A DNA stretch of 64,000 nucleotides from Synechococcus sp. JA-3-3Ab (GTDB taxonomy: Bacteria > Cyanobacteriota > Cyanobacteriia > Thermostichales > Thermostichaceae): the NCBI RefSeq assembly GCF_000013205.1, contig NC_007775.1:372001-436000 (forward strand). The letters are read 5' to 3'. Position numbers and translations under genes: made by a program. Positions 16,505-26,280 of the stretch are shown here, in pieces. How positions within the stretch are numbered: position 1 is the stretch's first letter; each line of letters opens with the position of its first letter. A model generated the notes under the pieces. It was not told the DNA's origin and did not search any database. It worked only from the letters and a program-made list of their open reading frames with translations.

Positions 16505-18457
16505 TTAGGCGGCCTGTTGTTTGGCCTGTTGGCAATTTTGAACGGCAGGGATGCGGCGCCAATTTAAGTTAGCAAGCACCAGGGCGCTGAGGGGACGGGT
16601 GTGAGCCAGCAGCCCGGCAAGGAGCAGCAGCCAACGGCTCAAGGCAGAGCCGGCCAACAGCCAATGGATGAGCAGAGCTGCCCCTCCTCCTTCTACCCCT
16701 GCCGCCAAGACCCAGGCCCAGGCAACTTTCCCATGCCGGGACAGGAGGATCCCTTGCAATCCACCGACGCCAAGCCCCACCAGCAAGCCACGCAGCGGGC
16801 TGGCCATCGCCTGCAAGGCGTTCTGCAGCCAGGGATCCCTGGGATCGAAAGCGAAGGTTGCCATCCCCGCCTCCAGGGTATCTGCTGCTACCCAACCCAA
16901 AGCCGTGGCCAGCAGCGTGGCCGCCACCCACCGCCAAGAGACCTGCCGCCGCAATACCGCCCACTGGAGTAGCCCCATCCCCAAGCCCAGGCCGGCCCCG
17001 GCCACCGCTCCTTGGAGCGAACCCAAAGCAGCCAGCAGGGGAGCTGCCGCCCCCAGCCCCAGATAGCCGATCCCAGCCGCCGCCCAATTGGCCAGGAGCC
17101 AGCCCAGGGCCAATCCTTTGCGCTGGCGGGGCTTGCCTGAGGTGGGGAGGGTGGGCTTCTGGTGGGGGCTAACCTGTTCCTGGCCGACCTGCTGTTCGAC
17201 CTCGCGCAGCCCCTGTTCTGCCGAGGGGTTACCCGGCTCCAGCCGCAGCACTCCTTGATAGTCCATCTGGGCAAGGCCCCAATGGCCCTGCCGCTGGTGG
17301 GCCAGGCCGCGGTATAGGTAGTAGCGGGCTTCGTTGGGGGCACTCTGGATCAGCTTGTTAAGCAGGTGGACAGCCATTTTGTATTCGCCTGCCTCGATCA
17401 AACGCACCGCCCGCTGCAGCTCTTCTTCCTCAGCTTCCGAAACAGGGGCGGCTCGGCTCTGCTGGGTGGCTTGCTGGCCAAAGCCGGCAGGGATCCGCTG
17501 CAGAGGAGCCTTTTGAGGGGGAGGCGGGATCTTGTCCCCATAGACGGCTCGGAGCTGCTGGGCCAGCTCCTCCATGGTGGCCGGGCGAAGGGCAGGGTCT
17601 TTCTCCAAGCAACGCAGCACCACCTTTTCTAGGGCCTCAGGGATGGGGTGGGGCAGCGGATGGTCTTGAAAAGGGCGGGGCTTTTGAAAGTTGTGGACGT
17701 GGTACCAGCCCTGCAGGGTGTCGGTCTCTGGCTCGAAGGGCAACGCACCGGTTAACAGCTCGTACAAAACCACCCCCAGGGAATAGATGTCGGAGCGGCC
17801 ATCCAGCTTCTCTCCCCGCATCTGCTCCGGCGAGGCATAGACCATCGTGCCCAAAAAATACCCGGTTTGCGTCAGGCCACGAGAGGTTTCCCCCATGAGT
17901 TTGGAAATGCCAAAGTCCAGGAGCTTGACCCGTTCTTTGCCATCGGGCCCTTTTTGCACAAAGATGTTGCTGGGCTTGATATCGCGGTGGATGACCCCTC
18001 GAATCGAGTGTTTGCCCAGATCCATGTGAAAGTTGTGGGCGTGGTGCAGGGCCGAGCAAATTTGCAAAGCCAAGTTCACCACCCGCTCTGGGTGCAGGGG
18101 ACCTTCCCGTGCCAACACATAGTCCAAGCCCTGGCCCGTGTAAGGCTTGGCCTTCAGGTACTCCATCACCAGGTAGGGCTGGTTTTGGTACAGACCGTAG
18201 GAGCGCACCTGCACAATGTTGGGGTGCTCGCCCAACAGGGCGCTGACCCTGGCCTCGTCCAGGAAGCGCTGCTGCAGTTGCTGGTAATACTCCGGCTCCA
18301 TGTCTGGCGGCGGCGGGCGCAACAACTTAACGGCCACCGGCTCGTCATTCAACTGGGTATCCACCGCCTCGAACACATTGCCGTAGCCACCCTCGCTGAT
18401 GTGGTGGGTCAGTCGGTAGCGGTTGCCGATCAGTTGTCCAATTAGGCGCTGGTTCAT
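16505..18457 (-). CDS. Membrane Ser/Thr protein kinase with TPR region
   Basis: A 650-residue Hanks-type kinase. The N-terminal catalytic domain (about 12-290) has the Gly loop ISEGGYGNVFEAV, the ATP-binding Lys in VAVKLLRP, the catalytic loop VIHRDIKPSNIF, the metal-binding DFG in LLDFGISK, and YASPEQM. A TPR-like region (about 345-410, AGEYKMAVHLLNKLIQSAPNEARYY) may bind partners. The C-terminal 200 residues hold about six hydrophobic helices. The substrates are unknown. It is divergent from the IMPase-like gene and downstream-facing to the 6S-like RNA. Confidence 0.9.
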   Translation of the reverse strand: MNQRLIGQLIGNRYRLTHHISEGGYGNVFEAVDTQLNDEPVAVKLLRPPPPDMEPEYYQQLQQRFLDEARVSALLGEHPNIVQVRSYGLYQNQPYLVMEYLKAKPYTGQGLDYVLAREGPLHPERVVNLALQICSALHHAHNFHMDLGKHSIRGVIHRDIKPSNIFVQKGPDGKERVKLLDFGISKLMGETSRGLTQTGYFLGTMVYASPEQMRGEKLDGRSDIYSLGVVLYELLTGALPFEPETDTLQGWYHVHNFQKPRPFQDHPLPHPIPEALEKVVLRCLEKDPALRPATMEELAQQLRAVYGDKIPPPPQKAPLQRIPAGFGQQATQQSRAAPVSEAEEEELQRAVRLIEAGEYKMAVHLLNKLIQSAPNEARYYLYRGLAHQRQGHWGLAQMDYQGVLRLEPGNPSAEQGLREVEQQVGQEQVSPHQKPTLPTSGKPRQRKGLALGWLLANWAAAGIGYLGLGAAAPLLAALGSLQGAVAGAGLGLGMGLLQWAVLRRQVSWRWVAATLLATALGWVAADTLEAGMATFAFDPRDPWLQNALQAMASPLRGLLVGLGVGGLQGILLSRHGKVAWAWVLAAGVEGGGAALLIHWLLAGSALSRWLLLLAGLLAHTRPLSALVLANLNWRRIPAVQNCQQAKQQAA

Positions 18458-18587
18458 GGAGGAGGAGGGCCAGCCGAGGGGAGGGTCTACCTAAAATGAT
18501 TCTAGTCAGCTTGAGGGCGCAAGACCTGTGGGTGAGGGATCCGCCCTTTTTCGCCCCAGAAGTCAGGGATCCCGCTAGGATTGGGGC

Positions 18588-19445
18588 ATGGGTGCTTCTC
18601 CTGAAACCGCTTCTCTCCCGCCCTTCTGGCTGGAGGTTACCGAGTTTGCCCTGCAGGCCACGGCAAAGGTCGGAGCGCAGCTCTTGGCAGACTTTGGCCA
18701 GGCCTCCTCTACGGAAAAAGCGGACGGCAGCTTGGTGACCGCTTCTGACCAATGGGCGGATCGCGCCTTTCAGGAGGCAATTGCCGCGGCCTACCCGGAT
18801 CACGGCTGCCTGAGCGAGGAGTCCAACCACATTTTCCTGGAGAAAGAGTGGTGCTGGGTGGTGGATCCCCTGGATGGCACCACCAATTTTGCCCACGGGA
18901 TCCCCATCTGGGGCAGCTCGCTGGCGCTGTTGCACTGGGGTGTGCCTGTGTTTGGCTGTGTGCATCTGCCCCCCATCCGCCAGACTTTCTACGGCTACTG
19001 GCCTCAGTTTCCCGACGACGCGCCGGCAGGAGCTTTTCTCATCCGCCACGACCGGGATCCCGTCCGTCCTCAGCCCATTGGCCCCAGCACCGCCCCACCC
19101 GGACCCAACCAACTGTTTAATTTTTGCTCCCGCAGCAGCCACTGGATTAGCCCGCAATTTCCCTGCAAAGCCCGCATGCTGGGCGGCGCTGCCTACAACC
19201 TGCTGGCGGTGGCCGGCGGCAGCCTTTTGGGGGCGGTAGAACGCTCGCCCAAGATCTGGGATGTGGCGGCGGTGTGGGCCATTGTCAAGGGGGCCGGCGC
19301 CGTTTGGGAACCCCTTGGCCCTGCCGACCCGGATCCCGGAACGCCCTTGCTCCCCGGCAAGGACTATGGTCGGCTGACCTATCCGACCCTGGTGAGCGCT
19401 CAGAACAGGTGGATCCCCGTGTTTCGGGCTTTCATCGCTCTGTAG
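18588..19445 (+). CDS. Inositol monophosphatase family protein
   Basis: A 285-residue Mg2+-dependent sugar-phosphate phosphatase. Metal-binding motifs are LSEESNH (the Glu-Glu ligand), WVVDPLDGTTNFAHG near residue 90, and the C-terminal SPKIWDVAAVWAIVKGAG near 220. In cyanobacteria such proteins may act on inositol-phosphate, fructose-1,6-bisphosphate or PAP; the sequence does not tell which. The last 46 bp overlap the convergent GT2 gene. Confidence 0.85.
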   Translation: MGASPETASLPPFWLEVTEFALQATAKVGAQLLADFGQASSTEKADGSLVTASDQWADRAFQEAIAAAYPDHGCLSEESNHIFLEKEWCWVVDPLDGTTNFAHGIPIWGSSLALLHWGVPVFGCVHLPPIRQTFYGYWPQFPDDAPAGAFLIRHDRDPVRPQPIGPSTAPPGPNQLFNFCSRSSHWISPQFPCKARMLGGAAYNLLAVAGGSLLGAVERSPKIWDVAAVWAIVKGAGAVWEPLGPADPDPGTPLLPGKDYGRLTYPTLVSAQNRWIPVFRAFIAL

Positions 19446-20440
19446 CTCTCGTAAACCGCCTGGACGTTGTACCAGTTGAGGAAGAAAACCCGACACAGCT
19501 CCAAGGCCAACTGCGAGCGGCCCTGCCGGATCAACCAGCGCAGCAGCGGCTCTAAGCGCTTCTCGTTCAGCCACCCCCCCAGCGACAGAAGGCCCCACAG
19601 GCATTGATGCAGAGGCGTCAGTTGGATCATCAGGCGCACGGCCCAGGTGGGGTGCTTTTGGTAAAAGAGGATGCCCATGCGGCCCCGCTGCCGCTCCCGC
19701 TCGATAAGGGCTGGGATTTGCGCCAGCTCGAAGGGCGGATGCCAATGGTAGCCGGTGGCTTGGGGGCACTTGACCAGGCGCAGGCCCAGGCGCTTTAGCC
19801 GCACCCCCAGCTCCAGGTCTTCCCAGCCGTAGAGGTGAAACCGCTCGTCAAAGGGGCCGGCAGGGGTTTCACAAGCCCGCTCCAGCCAATGGCGGGCAAT
19901 GGCCACGTTGCCGGTGGCAAAGAAGGCTGCCGAAAAATCGGTGGGCTTGAAGGGCTCGGAGCAGGGATCCCGAAAATTGCAGGTGTTGATTACCCGCCCG
20001 TAGGTGAAGACCTTGGCCTCGTGGGGCGAGTCGGGATTGCCGGTAACCCCGTGTCGCCGCAGCATCTGGGCATGAGCGGCCAAAAAGTGCTCCACCACCA
20101 CCAGGTCGCTGTCGATAAAGACAATGATGGATCCCTGGGCGTGGCGAAACCCCAGGTTGCGGGCGGCAGCAGGGCCGCGGTGTTCTTGGCACAAAAGCCT
20201 GATCGGCGGCAAATCTGGCGGCTGGCTCTGCAGCCATTCCAGCGTGCCATCGGTGGAGCCGTCGTCCACCACCACCACCTCGTAGCCGTCGTAGGGGCCA
20301 GGCTGCTGCTGCGCCAAGGCCTGCAGACATTTCTGCAAGATGGGACGGCGGTTGTAGGTGGGGATGATGACGCTGATGTACACCGGGGATCCCTGGCTCG
20401 TAAGGCAAACCCTACCCCTAAAGTCAAGGGGTTTTTCCAT
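19400..20440 (-). CDS. Glycosyltransferase family 2
   Basis: The ATG at 20440 gives 346 residues. The GT-A domain begins ISVIIPTYNRRPILQKCL. VVVDDGSTDGTLEWL holds the nucleotide-binding Asp, FIDSDLVV is the DXD metal site, and GWEDLELGVRLKRLG is the ED acceptor/base motif near residue 215. A hydrophobic C-terminal region follows without an obvious polymerase helix set. It starts 5 bp from the hemE stop on the same strand, so it may be cotranscribed with hemE, although there is no functional link. Its 3' end overlaps the IMPase-like gene. Confidence 0.87.
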   Translation of the reverse strand: MEKPLDFRGRVCLTSQGSPVYISVIIPTYNRRPILQKCLQALAQQQPGPYDGYEVVVVDDGSTDGTLEWLQSQPPDLPPIRLLCQEHRGPAAARNLGFRHAQGSIIVFIDSDLVVVEHFLAAHAQMLRRHGVTGNPDSPHEAKVFTYGRVINTCNFRDPCSEPFKPTDFSAAFFATGNVAIARHWLERACETPAGPFDERFHLYGWEDLELGVRLKRLGLRLVKCPQATGYHWHPPFELAQIPALIERERQRGRMGILFYQKHPTWAVRLMIQLTPLHQCLWGLLSLGGWLNEKRLEPLLRWLIRQGRSQLALELCRVFFLNWYNVQAVYESYRAMKARNTGIHLF

Positions 20441-20444
20441 ACGG

Positions 20445-21533
20445 CTAGAGAGCTTTGAGCAGCTCTGCCGCCTGGCGCACCGTCTCGAAAAAGTGATGGA
20501 CATTGGCCTCCGGAGTGGTGTGGTGCACGCCGTGGCCCAGGTTCATGATGTGGCCGCGAGATCCCGCCTTTTGAATCACCTCCAGGGTGCGCTGCCGGAT
20601 GAATTTCGGGGATCCCAGCAACACCATCGGGTCGAGATTGCCCTGCACCGCCAGGGATCCCAGGCGGGCCCTGGCCTCGGCCATATCGCTCATCCAATCG
20701 AGGCTGAACACATCGATGCCAGCTTTGCCCACCCGCTCCAACAAAGCAGCGCTGCCGTTGATGTAGAGAATGAGCGGCACCTGCGGGCACCGAGCTTTCA
20801 CCTGATCCACAATTTGCTTTTGGTAGGGCAAGGCCCAGGTTTCGTAGTCGCCGGGGCTGAGCTGGCCGGCCCAGGTGTCGAAGAGCTGCACCACCTGGGC
20901 GCCGCACTCGATCTGGTAGATCACGTAGCGGGCAATGCTATCCGCCAGCTTACTCAGCAACTGATGCAACACCTGCGGCTGAGTGAAGGCCAGGCTCTTG
21001 ATATGGGCATAATCTTTGGAGCTGCGGCCCTCCACGGCGTAGCAGGCCAAGGTCCAAGGGGAGCCGACAAAGCCCAGCAGCGTCGCCTTCCCTTCCACCT
21101 CGCGGCGCAGAGTGCTGAGGATGGTCTTGATAAAGGGCAGGCTTTCTTCCGGCTCTAGCAGTCGGATTTGCTCAACTTGGGCCTGGGAGCGGATCGGCGG
21201 GTCGATGATCGGCCCCTGCTGCTCCACCAACTCAAAGGGGATCCCCATGCCCTCGAGGGGGGTGAGGATGTCGCTGAACATAATGACGCCGTCGGGGGCA
21301 AAGGCGCGAAACGGCTGCAGCGAGATCTCAATCGCCAGCTCCGGGATCTCGCAGCGCTGCTTGAAGGTGTATTTGCTCTGCAGCTCGCGGTAGGCCGCCA
21401 TGTAGCGACCCGCCTGGCGCATCATCCAAACGGGGGGACGATCTACCACTTCCCCGCGGGCCGCCCGCAGCAGACGGTCGCCATCGCCGACGGAGGAAGG
21501 AGAAGCGCTGAGCTGAGCAGGTGAGTGGGACAT
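20445..21533 (-). CDS. hemE: Uroporphyrinogen III decarboxylase
   Basis: Removes four acetate carboxyls from uroporphyrinogen III to give coproporphyrinogen III in the shared heme/chlorophyll/bilin pathway. The start ATG at 21533 (MSHSPAQLS) gives 362 residues. Signatures are [19 protein letters not shown] near the N-terminus, [14 protein letters not shown] with the catalytic Asp, and [16 protein letters not shown]. The C-terminal [13 protein letters not shown] is conserved. With chlD and heme oxygenase, it makes three tetrapyrrole genes scattered in this window. Confidence 0.95.
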   Translation of the reverse strand: MSHSPAQLSASPSSVGDGDRLLRAARGEVVDRPPVWMMRQAGRYMAAYRELQSKYTFKQRCEIPELAIEISLQPFRAFAPDGVIMFSDILTPLEGMGIPFELVEQQGPIIDPPIRSQAQVEQIRLLEPEESLPFIKTILSTLRREVEGKATLLGFVGSPWTLACYAVEGRSSKDYAHIKSLAFTQPQVLHQLLSKLADSIARYVIYQIECGAQVVQLFDTWAGQLSPGDYETWALPYQKQIVDQVKARCPQVPLILYINGSAALLERVGKAGIDVFSLDWMSDMAEARARLGSLAVQGNLDPMVLLGSPKFIRQRTLEVIQKAGSRGHIMNLGHGVHHTTPEANVHHFFETVRQAAELLKAL

Positions 21534-21757
21534 GGGAAGACCAAGCCGGTTCAAGATCCTCAATGCATCCTGACATTGGGGGGACGGCTAGCGCAAGCTC
21601 GCGGCCCTTCCTCTTGACCCTTTCCTTAGGGGTTGCAACTTGCTTTCACCGGCTGAGGAAGGCGGATCCCGACCTAGAGTGGACATGAGATAATGTCAGC
21701 TTGCAGGCCTGTTGTAGAACCCCTTCCCGCCGTTGCTGAGTTGAGAGGAGCCCTCCC

Positions 21758-22651
21758 TTGGTTGCCCAAACCTTCAACCTGGACACCTACTTGAGCCAAC
21801 GCCAGCAACAGGTGGAAGAGGCGCTTTCTGCGGCATTGGTTCCCGCCTATCCGGAGCGCATTTACGAGGCGATGCGCTACAGCCTGCTGGCGGGGGGGAA
21901 ACGCCTGAGGCCGATCCTCTGTCTGGCGGCCTGTGAGTTGGCCGGCGGCTCTGTGGAGCAGGCCATGCCCACCGCCTGCGCCCTGGAGATGATCCACACC
22001 ATGTCGCTGATCCACGACGATCTGCCGGCGATGGACAACGACGATTTTCGCCGCGGCAAGCCCACCAATCACAAGGTATTCGGCGAGGATATCGCCATTT
22101 TGGCAGGAGATGCCCTGTTGGCCTATGCCTTTGAGCATATCGCCAGCCAAACGCGGGGGGTGCCGCCGCAGTTGGTGCTGCAAGTCATTGCCCGCATTGG
22201 CCATGCTGTGGCGGCAACCGGCTTGGTAGGGGGCCAGGTGGTGGATCTGGAGTCCGAAGGCAAAGCCATTTCCCTAGAAACTTTGGAGTACATCCACAGT
22301 CACAAGACGGGTGCTCTGCTGGAGGCCTCGGTGGTTTCGGGAGGGATCCTGGCAGGGGCCGATGAGGAGCTGCTGGCGCGGCTGAGCCACTACGCTCGGG
22401 ACATCGGCCTGGCTTTTCAGATCGTGGACGACATTTTGGATGTTACTGCCACCAGCGAGCAACTGGGCAAAACGGCAGGCAAGGATCAAGCTGCCGCCAA
22501 AGCCACCTACCCCAGCTTGTTGGGCCTAGAGGCTTCCCGGCAGAAAGCTGAGGAACTGATCCAATCGGCCAAGGAGGCGTTGCGCCCCTACGGATCCCAG
22601 GCCGAGCCCCTGTTGGCTCTGGCCGATTTCATCACCCGCCGCCAGCATTGA
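21758..22651 (+). CDS. crtE: Geranylgeranyl diphosphate synthase
   Basis: Condenses IPP with allylic diphosphates to give C20-PP for carotenoids, the chlorophyll phytyl tail and quinones. A 297-residue trans-prenyltransferase. The first Asp-rich motif is [14 protein letters not shown] near residue 87, the second is [20 protein letters not shown] near 228, and [13 protein letters not shown] is near the N-terminus. Translation begins at TTG (VAQTFNL), preceded by GAGAGGAG. It is followed closely by the DUF212 gene on the same strand. Confidence 0.93.
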   Translation: MVAQTFNLDTYLSQRQQQVEEALSAALVPAYPERIYEAMRYSLLAGGKRLRPILCLAACELAGGSVEQAMPTACALEMIHTMSLIHDDLPAMDNDDFRRGKPTNHKVFGEDIAILAGDALLAYAFEHIASQTRGVPPQLVLQVIARIGHAVAATGLVGGQVVDLESEGKAISLETLEYIHSHKTGALLEASVVSGGILAGADEELLARLSHYARDIGLAFQIVDDILDVTATSEQLGKTAGKDQAAAKATYPSLLGLEASRQKAEELIQSAKEALRPYGSQAEPLLALADFITRRQH

Positions 22652-22731
22652 GACAAGAGGACAAGAAGGTAGATGGGATCCCTGTCCACCCTGTCGGAGA
22701 CCCTGGTCGCGTTCTGGTGCCGGAGAGCCCT

Positions 22732-23193
22732 ATGCTGCAGCAGTTGATGGCCAACCACGTTCTCTGGGTTGCTCTGCTGGCCAGTGTCTTGGCCCAGGCC
22801 ATCAAGCTGATCCTGGCCTATGTGCGTTCGGGCAAGCTCAACCTGCGGGTTTTGGTGGAGACAGGGGGGATGCCCAGCTCTCACGCAGCGCTGGTAACGG
22901 CTTTGTCGGTGGGGGTGGGGCTGGAGGAAGGCTGGGACAGCCTGCTGTTTGCGGCAACGATGGTCTTTGCGCTGGTGGTGATGTACGATGCCGCCGGGAT
23001 CCGTCAGGCTGCCGGCAAGCAGGCGCGGGTGCTGAACCGCCTCATGGAAGAATGGTTTGAGGAGAAGGGTGCAGATCGCTTCCAGGAGCCCTACTTGAGG
23101 GAGTTGCTGGGCCATACGCCCGTCCAGGTGATCGCCGGAGCAGCCTTGGGGGCAGCCTGTATCACGTTATCTTTTGTCCTGGGAATCAACTGA
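22732..23193 (+). CDS. Divergent PAP2 family (DUF212) membrane protein
   Basis: The ATG at 22732 gives 153 residues. The family signature VETGGMPSSHAALVTALSVGVGLEEGW resembles the SRTSxxxGH-type phosphatase motif of PAP2 enzymes, and DAAGIRQAAGKQARVLNR follows. There are about three membrane helices. These proteins are thought to be lipid-phosphate phosphatase relatives but are biochemically unproven. Position 80 bp after crtE on the same strand hints at prenyl-phosphate metabolism (inference). The open frame extends upstream to 22648 without a convincing start. Confidence 0.8.
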   Translation: MLQQLMANHVLWVALLASVLAQAIKLILAYVRSGKLNLRVLVETGGMPSSHAALVTALSVGVGLEEGWDSLLFAATMVFALVVMYDAAGIRQAAGKQARVLNRLMEEWFEEKGADRFQEPYLRELLGHTPVQVIAGAALGAACITLSFVLGIN

Positions 23194-23235
23194 ACGCAAT
23201 TGGGGCATGCTAGAGCAGGAGCATCACGGGTGGTC

Positions 23236-23853
23236 ATGGCCTCCAGTTCTCAACCTCGTCCGATCCAGCGCTGCCCGGCCTGTGGCAAGCCGATCCCGGC
23301 CTATCGCTACAAGTCCCCCTACTGCGACCACTGCGGTTGGCGGGCAACCCCGGCAGGGCAAACCCCTCAAACAGGCGGATCTGGGGGCCAGAGATCCGGA
23401 GCTCAGGGGAGTAGGATTCAACAACACATTCAGCGCCTCGGCCTGCCCCCTCTGTTGCAGCCGCTGTTGAAGTTCGACTTTTACCTCTATCTGGGCTGGG
23501 GGATCAGCCCTCTGTTTCCGCTAGTCGTGGATCGACCGCTGCTGGCCGAATCCAATTACCTGTTGCTGCTCCCGCTCCTGTTGAGCTGGGGGCTGCTCTA
23601 CTTGGCAGTGCGGGATCGGCCGTTGCCCCAGGATTTGCGGCTGCCGCGGCTGCTGCTGGATGTGGCGTTTATCCTGCTGCCCTTCTTCCAAAAAATCAAC
23701 GTTTCCAAGGCCCCCAACCGGCCCTACTGGAATGCTCTGCTCATCTGGGTCATCGGGCTCCTCCTGTTTGCCGCCGTGGGGCTGTGGAGCTTTAGCCTGC
23801 TTCTGACGGCATTGACGCTGCTGTTGACCAGCTTCTGCACGCTGCTGTTCTAG
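23236..23853 (+). CDS. Zinc-ribbon membrane protein, unknown
   Basis: The ATG at 23236 gives 205 residues. An N-terminal zinc ribbon (RCPACGKPIPAYRYKSPYCDHCGW) holds two CxxC pairs. A Gly/Ser/Gln-rich linker and about four hydrophobic helices follow (from LLKFDFYLYLGWG). No catalytic residues are visible. It begins 42 bp after the DUF212 stop and may be in the same transcript. I do not recognise the family. Confidence 0.6.
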   Translation: MASSSQPRPIQRCPACGKPIPAYRYKSPYCDHCGWRATPAGQTPQTGGSGGQRSGAQGSRIQQHIQRLGLPPLLQPLLKFDFYLYLGWGISPLFPLVVDRPLLAESNYLLLLPLLLSWGLLYLAVRDRPLPQDLRLPRLLLDVAFILLPFFQKINVSKAPNRPYWNALLIWVIGLLLFAAVGLWSFSLLLTALTLLLTSFCTLLF

Positions 23854-23884
23854 CCGAGATGGTTGACAAACACTCCAGCCTCCC

Positions 23885-24721
23885 ATGAGCATTCCTGCTG
23901 CCCGCCAACGCTTCCTCCAAGAAATTCAAGCGGATCCCATCGATCTGGACCGAGCGGCCCTCTGGATCGCCCAAGAAGCCTATCCCGACTTGGATGTAGA
24001 AGAGTATTTGGCCGCTTTGGATGAGATGGCCGCAGAAGTGCAAGAGCGTCTTCCTCCCGAGCGCTACCCCCTGCGCGTCATCCGGATTTTAAATCGCTAT
24101 CTCTTTGAAGATCTGGGCTTTTGTGGCAACAGCGAAGACTATTATGACCCGCGCAACAGCTTTTTAAACGAGGTGATCGATCGGCGCACCGGGATCCCGA
24201 TCACTCTTTCTCTGATCTATCTAGAGCTGGCGCGGCGGATCGATTTTCCCATGGCAGGGGTAGGCATGCCCGGCCACTTTCTGGTGCGGCCCCTGTTTGC
24301 AGACGCGGAGATTTTTGTGGATCCCTTTCATCAGGGAGAAATTTTGTTTCCCGAGGACTGCCAAGAGCGTTTGGCACAGATCTACGGGCCCAGGATCCCT
24401 TTACAAGATCATCACCTCCGCCCCACCCCTCCTCGCCTAATCTTGGTGCGGCTGCTCAACAATCTTAAGCAGATTTACTTGAGCCGCGCCCAGCTAGAGC
24501 TTGCCTTGGCAGCGGTGGAGCGCATCTTGTTATTGATCCCAGAGTCCTTGCCCCACCTGAGGGATCGGGGCTTGCTCTGTTACCAGTTGGGGCGTTGGCA
24601 GCAGGCCTGTCAGGATCTGAGGCACTACCTCAACCAGGCGACCCTCCACCCAGAGCTCAGCGGCCCCGACGAGCATTTAATCCAAGAGATCCTACAAAGG
24701 CTAGAAGCTTACTCTGACTAA
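23885..24721 (+). CDS. SirB1/transglutaminase-like family protein with TPR tail
   Basis: A 278-residue protein. The SirB1-type core has FCGNSEDYYDPRNSFLNEVIDRRTGIPITLSLIYLELARRI, then GVGMPGHFLVRP (about residues 75-140). A C-terminal helical repeat region (LERALAAVERILLLIPESLPHLRDRGLL) looks like TPRs. The transglutaminase-like fold usually carries a Cys-His-Asp triad, but SirB1 proteins often lack a clear Cys, so activity is doubtful. The cellular role is unknown. Confidence 0.78.
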   Translation: MSIPAARQRFLQEIQADPIDLDRAALWIAQEAYPDLDVEEYLAALDEMAAEVQERLPPERYPLRVIRILNRYLFEDLGFCGNSEDYYDPRNSFLNEVIDRRTGIPITLSLIYLELARRIDFPMAGVGMPGHFLVRPLFADAEIFVDPFHQGEILFPEDCQERLAQIYGPRIPLQDHHLRPTPPRLILVRLLNNLKQIYLSRAQLELALAAVERILLLIPESLPHLRDRGLLCYQLGRWQQACQDLRHYLNQATLHPELSGPDEHLIQEILQRLEAYSD

Positions 24722-24772
24722 AGTCAGGTGCAGCAATTGCTCGAAAAAATCCTCCAATCGAGAGCTGGCCAC

Positions 24773-25015
24773 CTAAGCAATACGGATCTCACCTGAGATC
24801 TCGCCTTGCCATCTTTGGGTGTCGCTGGGGCTTTTGCAAGAGTCTGGAGCAGCTTTCACCTCCTGGCGAAGAATTGCCTCTACCAGCTCGTCTAAAGCTT
24901 CCAGGTCAGATAGGTTGTAGTCTTTTTCCCGAAGGATTTTGTTAATAGAAAACTCCTGCTGCAGCGTCAGGGTCGAGGATCGTAAGACCTCGTCGATAAT
25001 CTCGCGAATGCTCAT
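24773..25015 (-). CDS. Small acidic hypothetical protein
   Basis: The ATG at 25015 gives 80 residues (MSIREIIDEVLRSSTLTLQQ), predicted alpha-helical over the first 50 with the pattern DYNLSDLEALDELVEAILRQEV, then a polar tail. No known motif. Helical hydrophobic spacing and an acidic charge look like a real small protein, possibly a regulator or adaptor, but I cannot name a family. An in-frame start upstream at 25039 is also possible. Confidence 0.5.
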   Translation of the reverse strand: MSIREIIDEVLRSSTLTLQQEFSINKILREKDYNLSDLEALDELVEAILRQEVKAAPDSCKSPSDTQRWQGEISGEIRIA

Positions 25016-25452
25016 TACAACCTCACAATCTGATGGCAATCTCAGCGGAGAATTTGTTATCTGAGCTCATAAACCTAGAATGCAAGAAATACTTGACGTA
25101 GCCATCCTGAGGATCACGTATTTTGGCCAAGATCTAGGGCCGCCCATGCTAAGGGAAACTGCCAAGGGTACTTTCACGGGGCCTCGCCGAGGCTTGGGAG
25201 CTCCCCAGGGAGGCTTGTCCGGTTCGCCTTTCCCAATCTTTTGCGAAGGGGGTGGGAGTGATGGGTTCACCCGATAGCTGCTGCAGTTTTGGCGACTTTG
25301 GGGCCAGTCGCGCCACGAGTGAGTTGCTTGGTCTAGGATCCCGGGGGGCGATCCACTAGTCTGTTGGTACTCCATTAGGATGAAGTGGGATCCTGTCGGC
25401 TAGCGGGTTTTGTGGGAAATCCCAGTCAAATCGCAGGTGAGGTTGTAGCACC
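25016..25452. other. Gene-free stretch, 437 bp
   Basis: No convincing gene. Short open frames on both strands lack ribosome-binding sites and protein-like composition. AAATAC and GTATTT form an interrupted inverted repeat around a TTGACG near 25087-25121. No terminator or known RNA motif was recognised. It probably holds the promoters of the divergent small protein and DUF1350 genes. Confidence 0.4.
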
Positions 25453-26280
25453 ATGACATTGACTTGGCAAACGGATGGACAGACTTGGTTTCTTCTGCCT
25501 CCCCAACCCCGTGCCGTGATCCACTTTCTGGGCGGAGCTTTTGTGGGATCCGCCCCACAATTTTTCTACAGCCGCCTGCTGGAAGAATTGGCCCGTATGG
25601 GCATGGCCGTTGTGGCTACCCCCTACACCACCGATATCGATCACGCGCAACTGGCTTTTAAAGCAGCGCAATCTTTGCATAGAAGCCTGCAGAGCAAAGG
25701 TTTGATGGGGTTGCCCCTCTTTGGCTTGGGCCACAGCCTTGGCGGTAAGCTGCAGATCCTCTCCTGCCTAGCCCTTCCTTCTTTGGGATCCCAGCGGCGC
25801 GGCAATATTTTCTTGGCCTACAGCAATGCGGGACTGGAACGGGCGCTGCCGGTGCTGCAGGCCTTGGCCCAGGCGTGGCCGCAACAGCAACTGAGCACTC
25901 TGTGGCGGATGTGGATGGGATCCTCGTCACCGCCAGTGAATCTGTGGTTGGAGTTTGAGCCTTCTCCGGCAGAAACCAATCGCCTTATCGAGGAGCAGTA
26001 TCCGGTTAGAAACAACCTGCTTGTAGAGTTTCAGCAGGATGATATTGACGATATTCCGCTGCTCTATCAACAGCTTCGCCGCAAGTACGGAGGCTACACC
26101 GAATGGCAACGCCTGGAGGGGGATCACTTAACCCCGCTGGGTTTCAGCTATCCTTTCCGGGTCGGGGGGGAGTTCAGTCCCATCGATGCTTTCGCGCAGT
26201 TTTTTTATCAAAACTTACTGGCTCCTAACCAACGAATGATCCGGAGTATTCAAGCCTGGCTGGCAGCACAACTGGCTTAG
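25453..26280 (+). CDS. DUF1350 family alpha/beta-hydrolase-like protein
   Basis: A 275-residue protein matching the cyanobacterial/plastid DUF1350 pattern: AVIHFLGGAFVGSAPQFFYSRLLEELA, VVATPYTTDIDH, and the nucleophile-elbow-like GLGHSLGGKLQIL with Ser near residue 97. A putative His lies in LEGDHLTPLG near 225. This fits an alpha/beta hydrolase fold. The substrate is unknown; proteins of this family are conserved in phototrophs. Its stop overlaps the convergent small membrane protein by 4 bp. Confidence 0.82.
   Translation: MTLTWQTDGQTWFLLPPQPRAVIHFLGGAFVGSAPQFFYSRLLEELARMGMAVVATPYTTDIDHAQLAFKAAQSLHRSLQSKGLMGLPLFGLGHSLGGKLQILSCLALPSLGSQRRGNIFLAYSNAGLERALPVLQALAQAWPQQQLSTLWRMWMGSSSPPVNLWLEFEPSPAETNRLIEEQYPVRNNLLVEFQQDDIDDIPLLYQQLRRKYGGYTEWQRLEGDHLTPLGFSYPFRVGGEFSPIDAFAQFFYQNLLAPNQRMIRSIQAWLAAQLA

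Noticed and set aside
18345-19769. 474-codon minus-strand frame
   Set aside because: Covers the complement of the IMPase-like gene; no recognisable domain.
25080-25277. 65-codon plus-strand frame in the 25-kb gap
   Set aside because: No ribosome-binding site and a Gly/Pro/Ser-rich random look.
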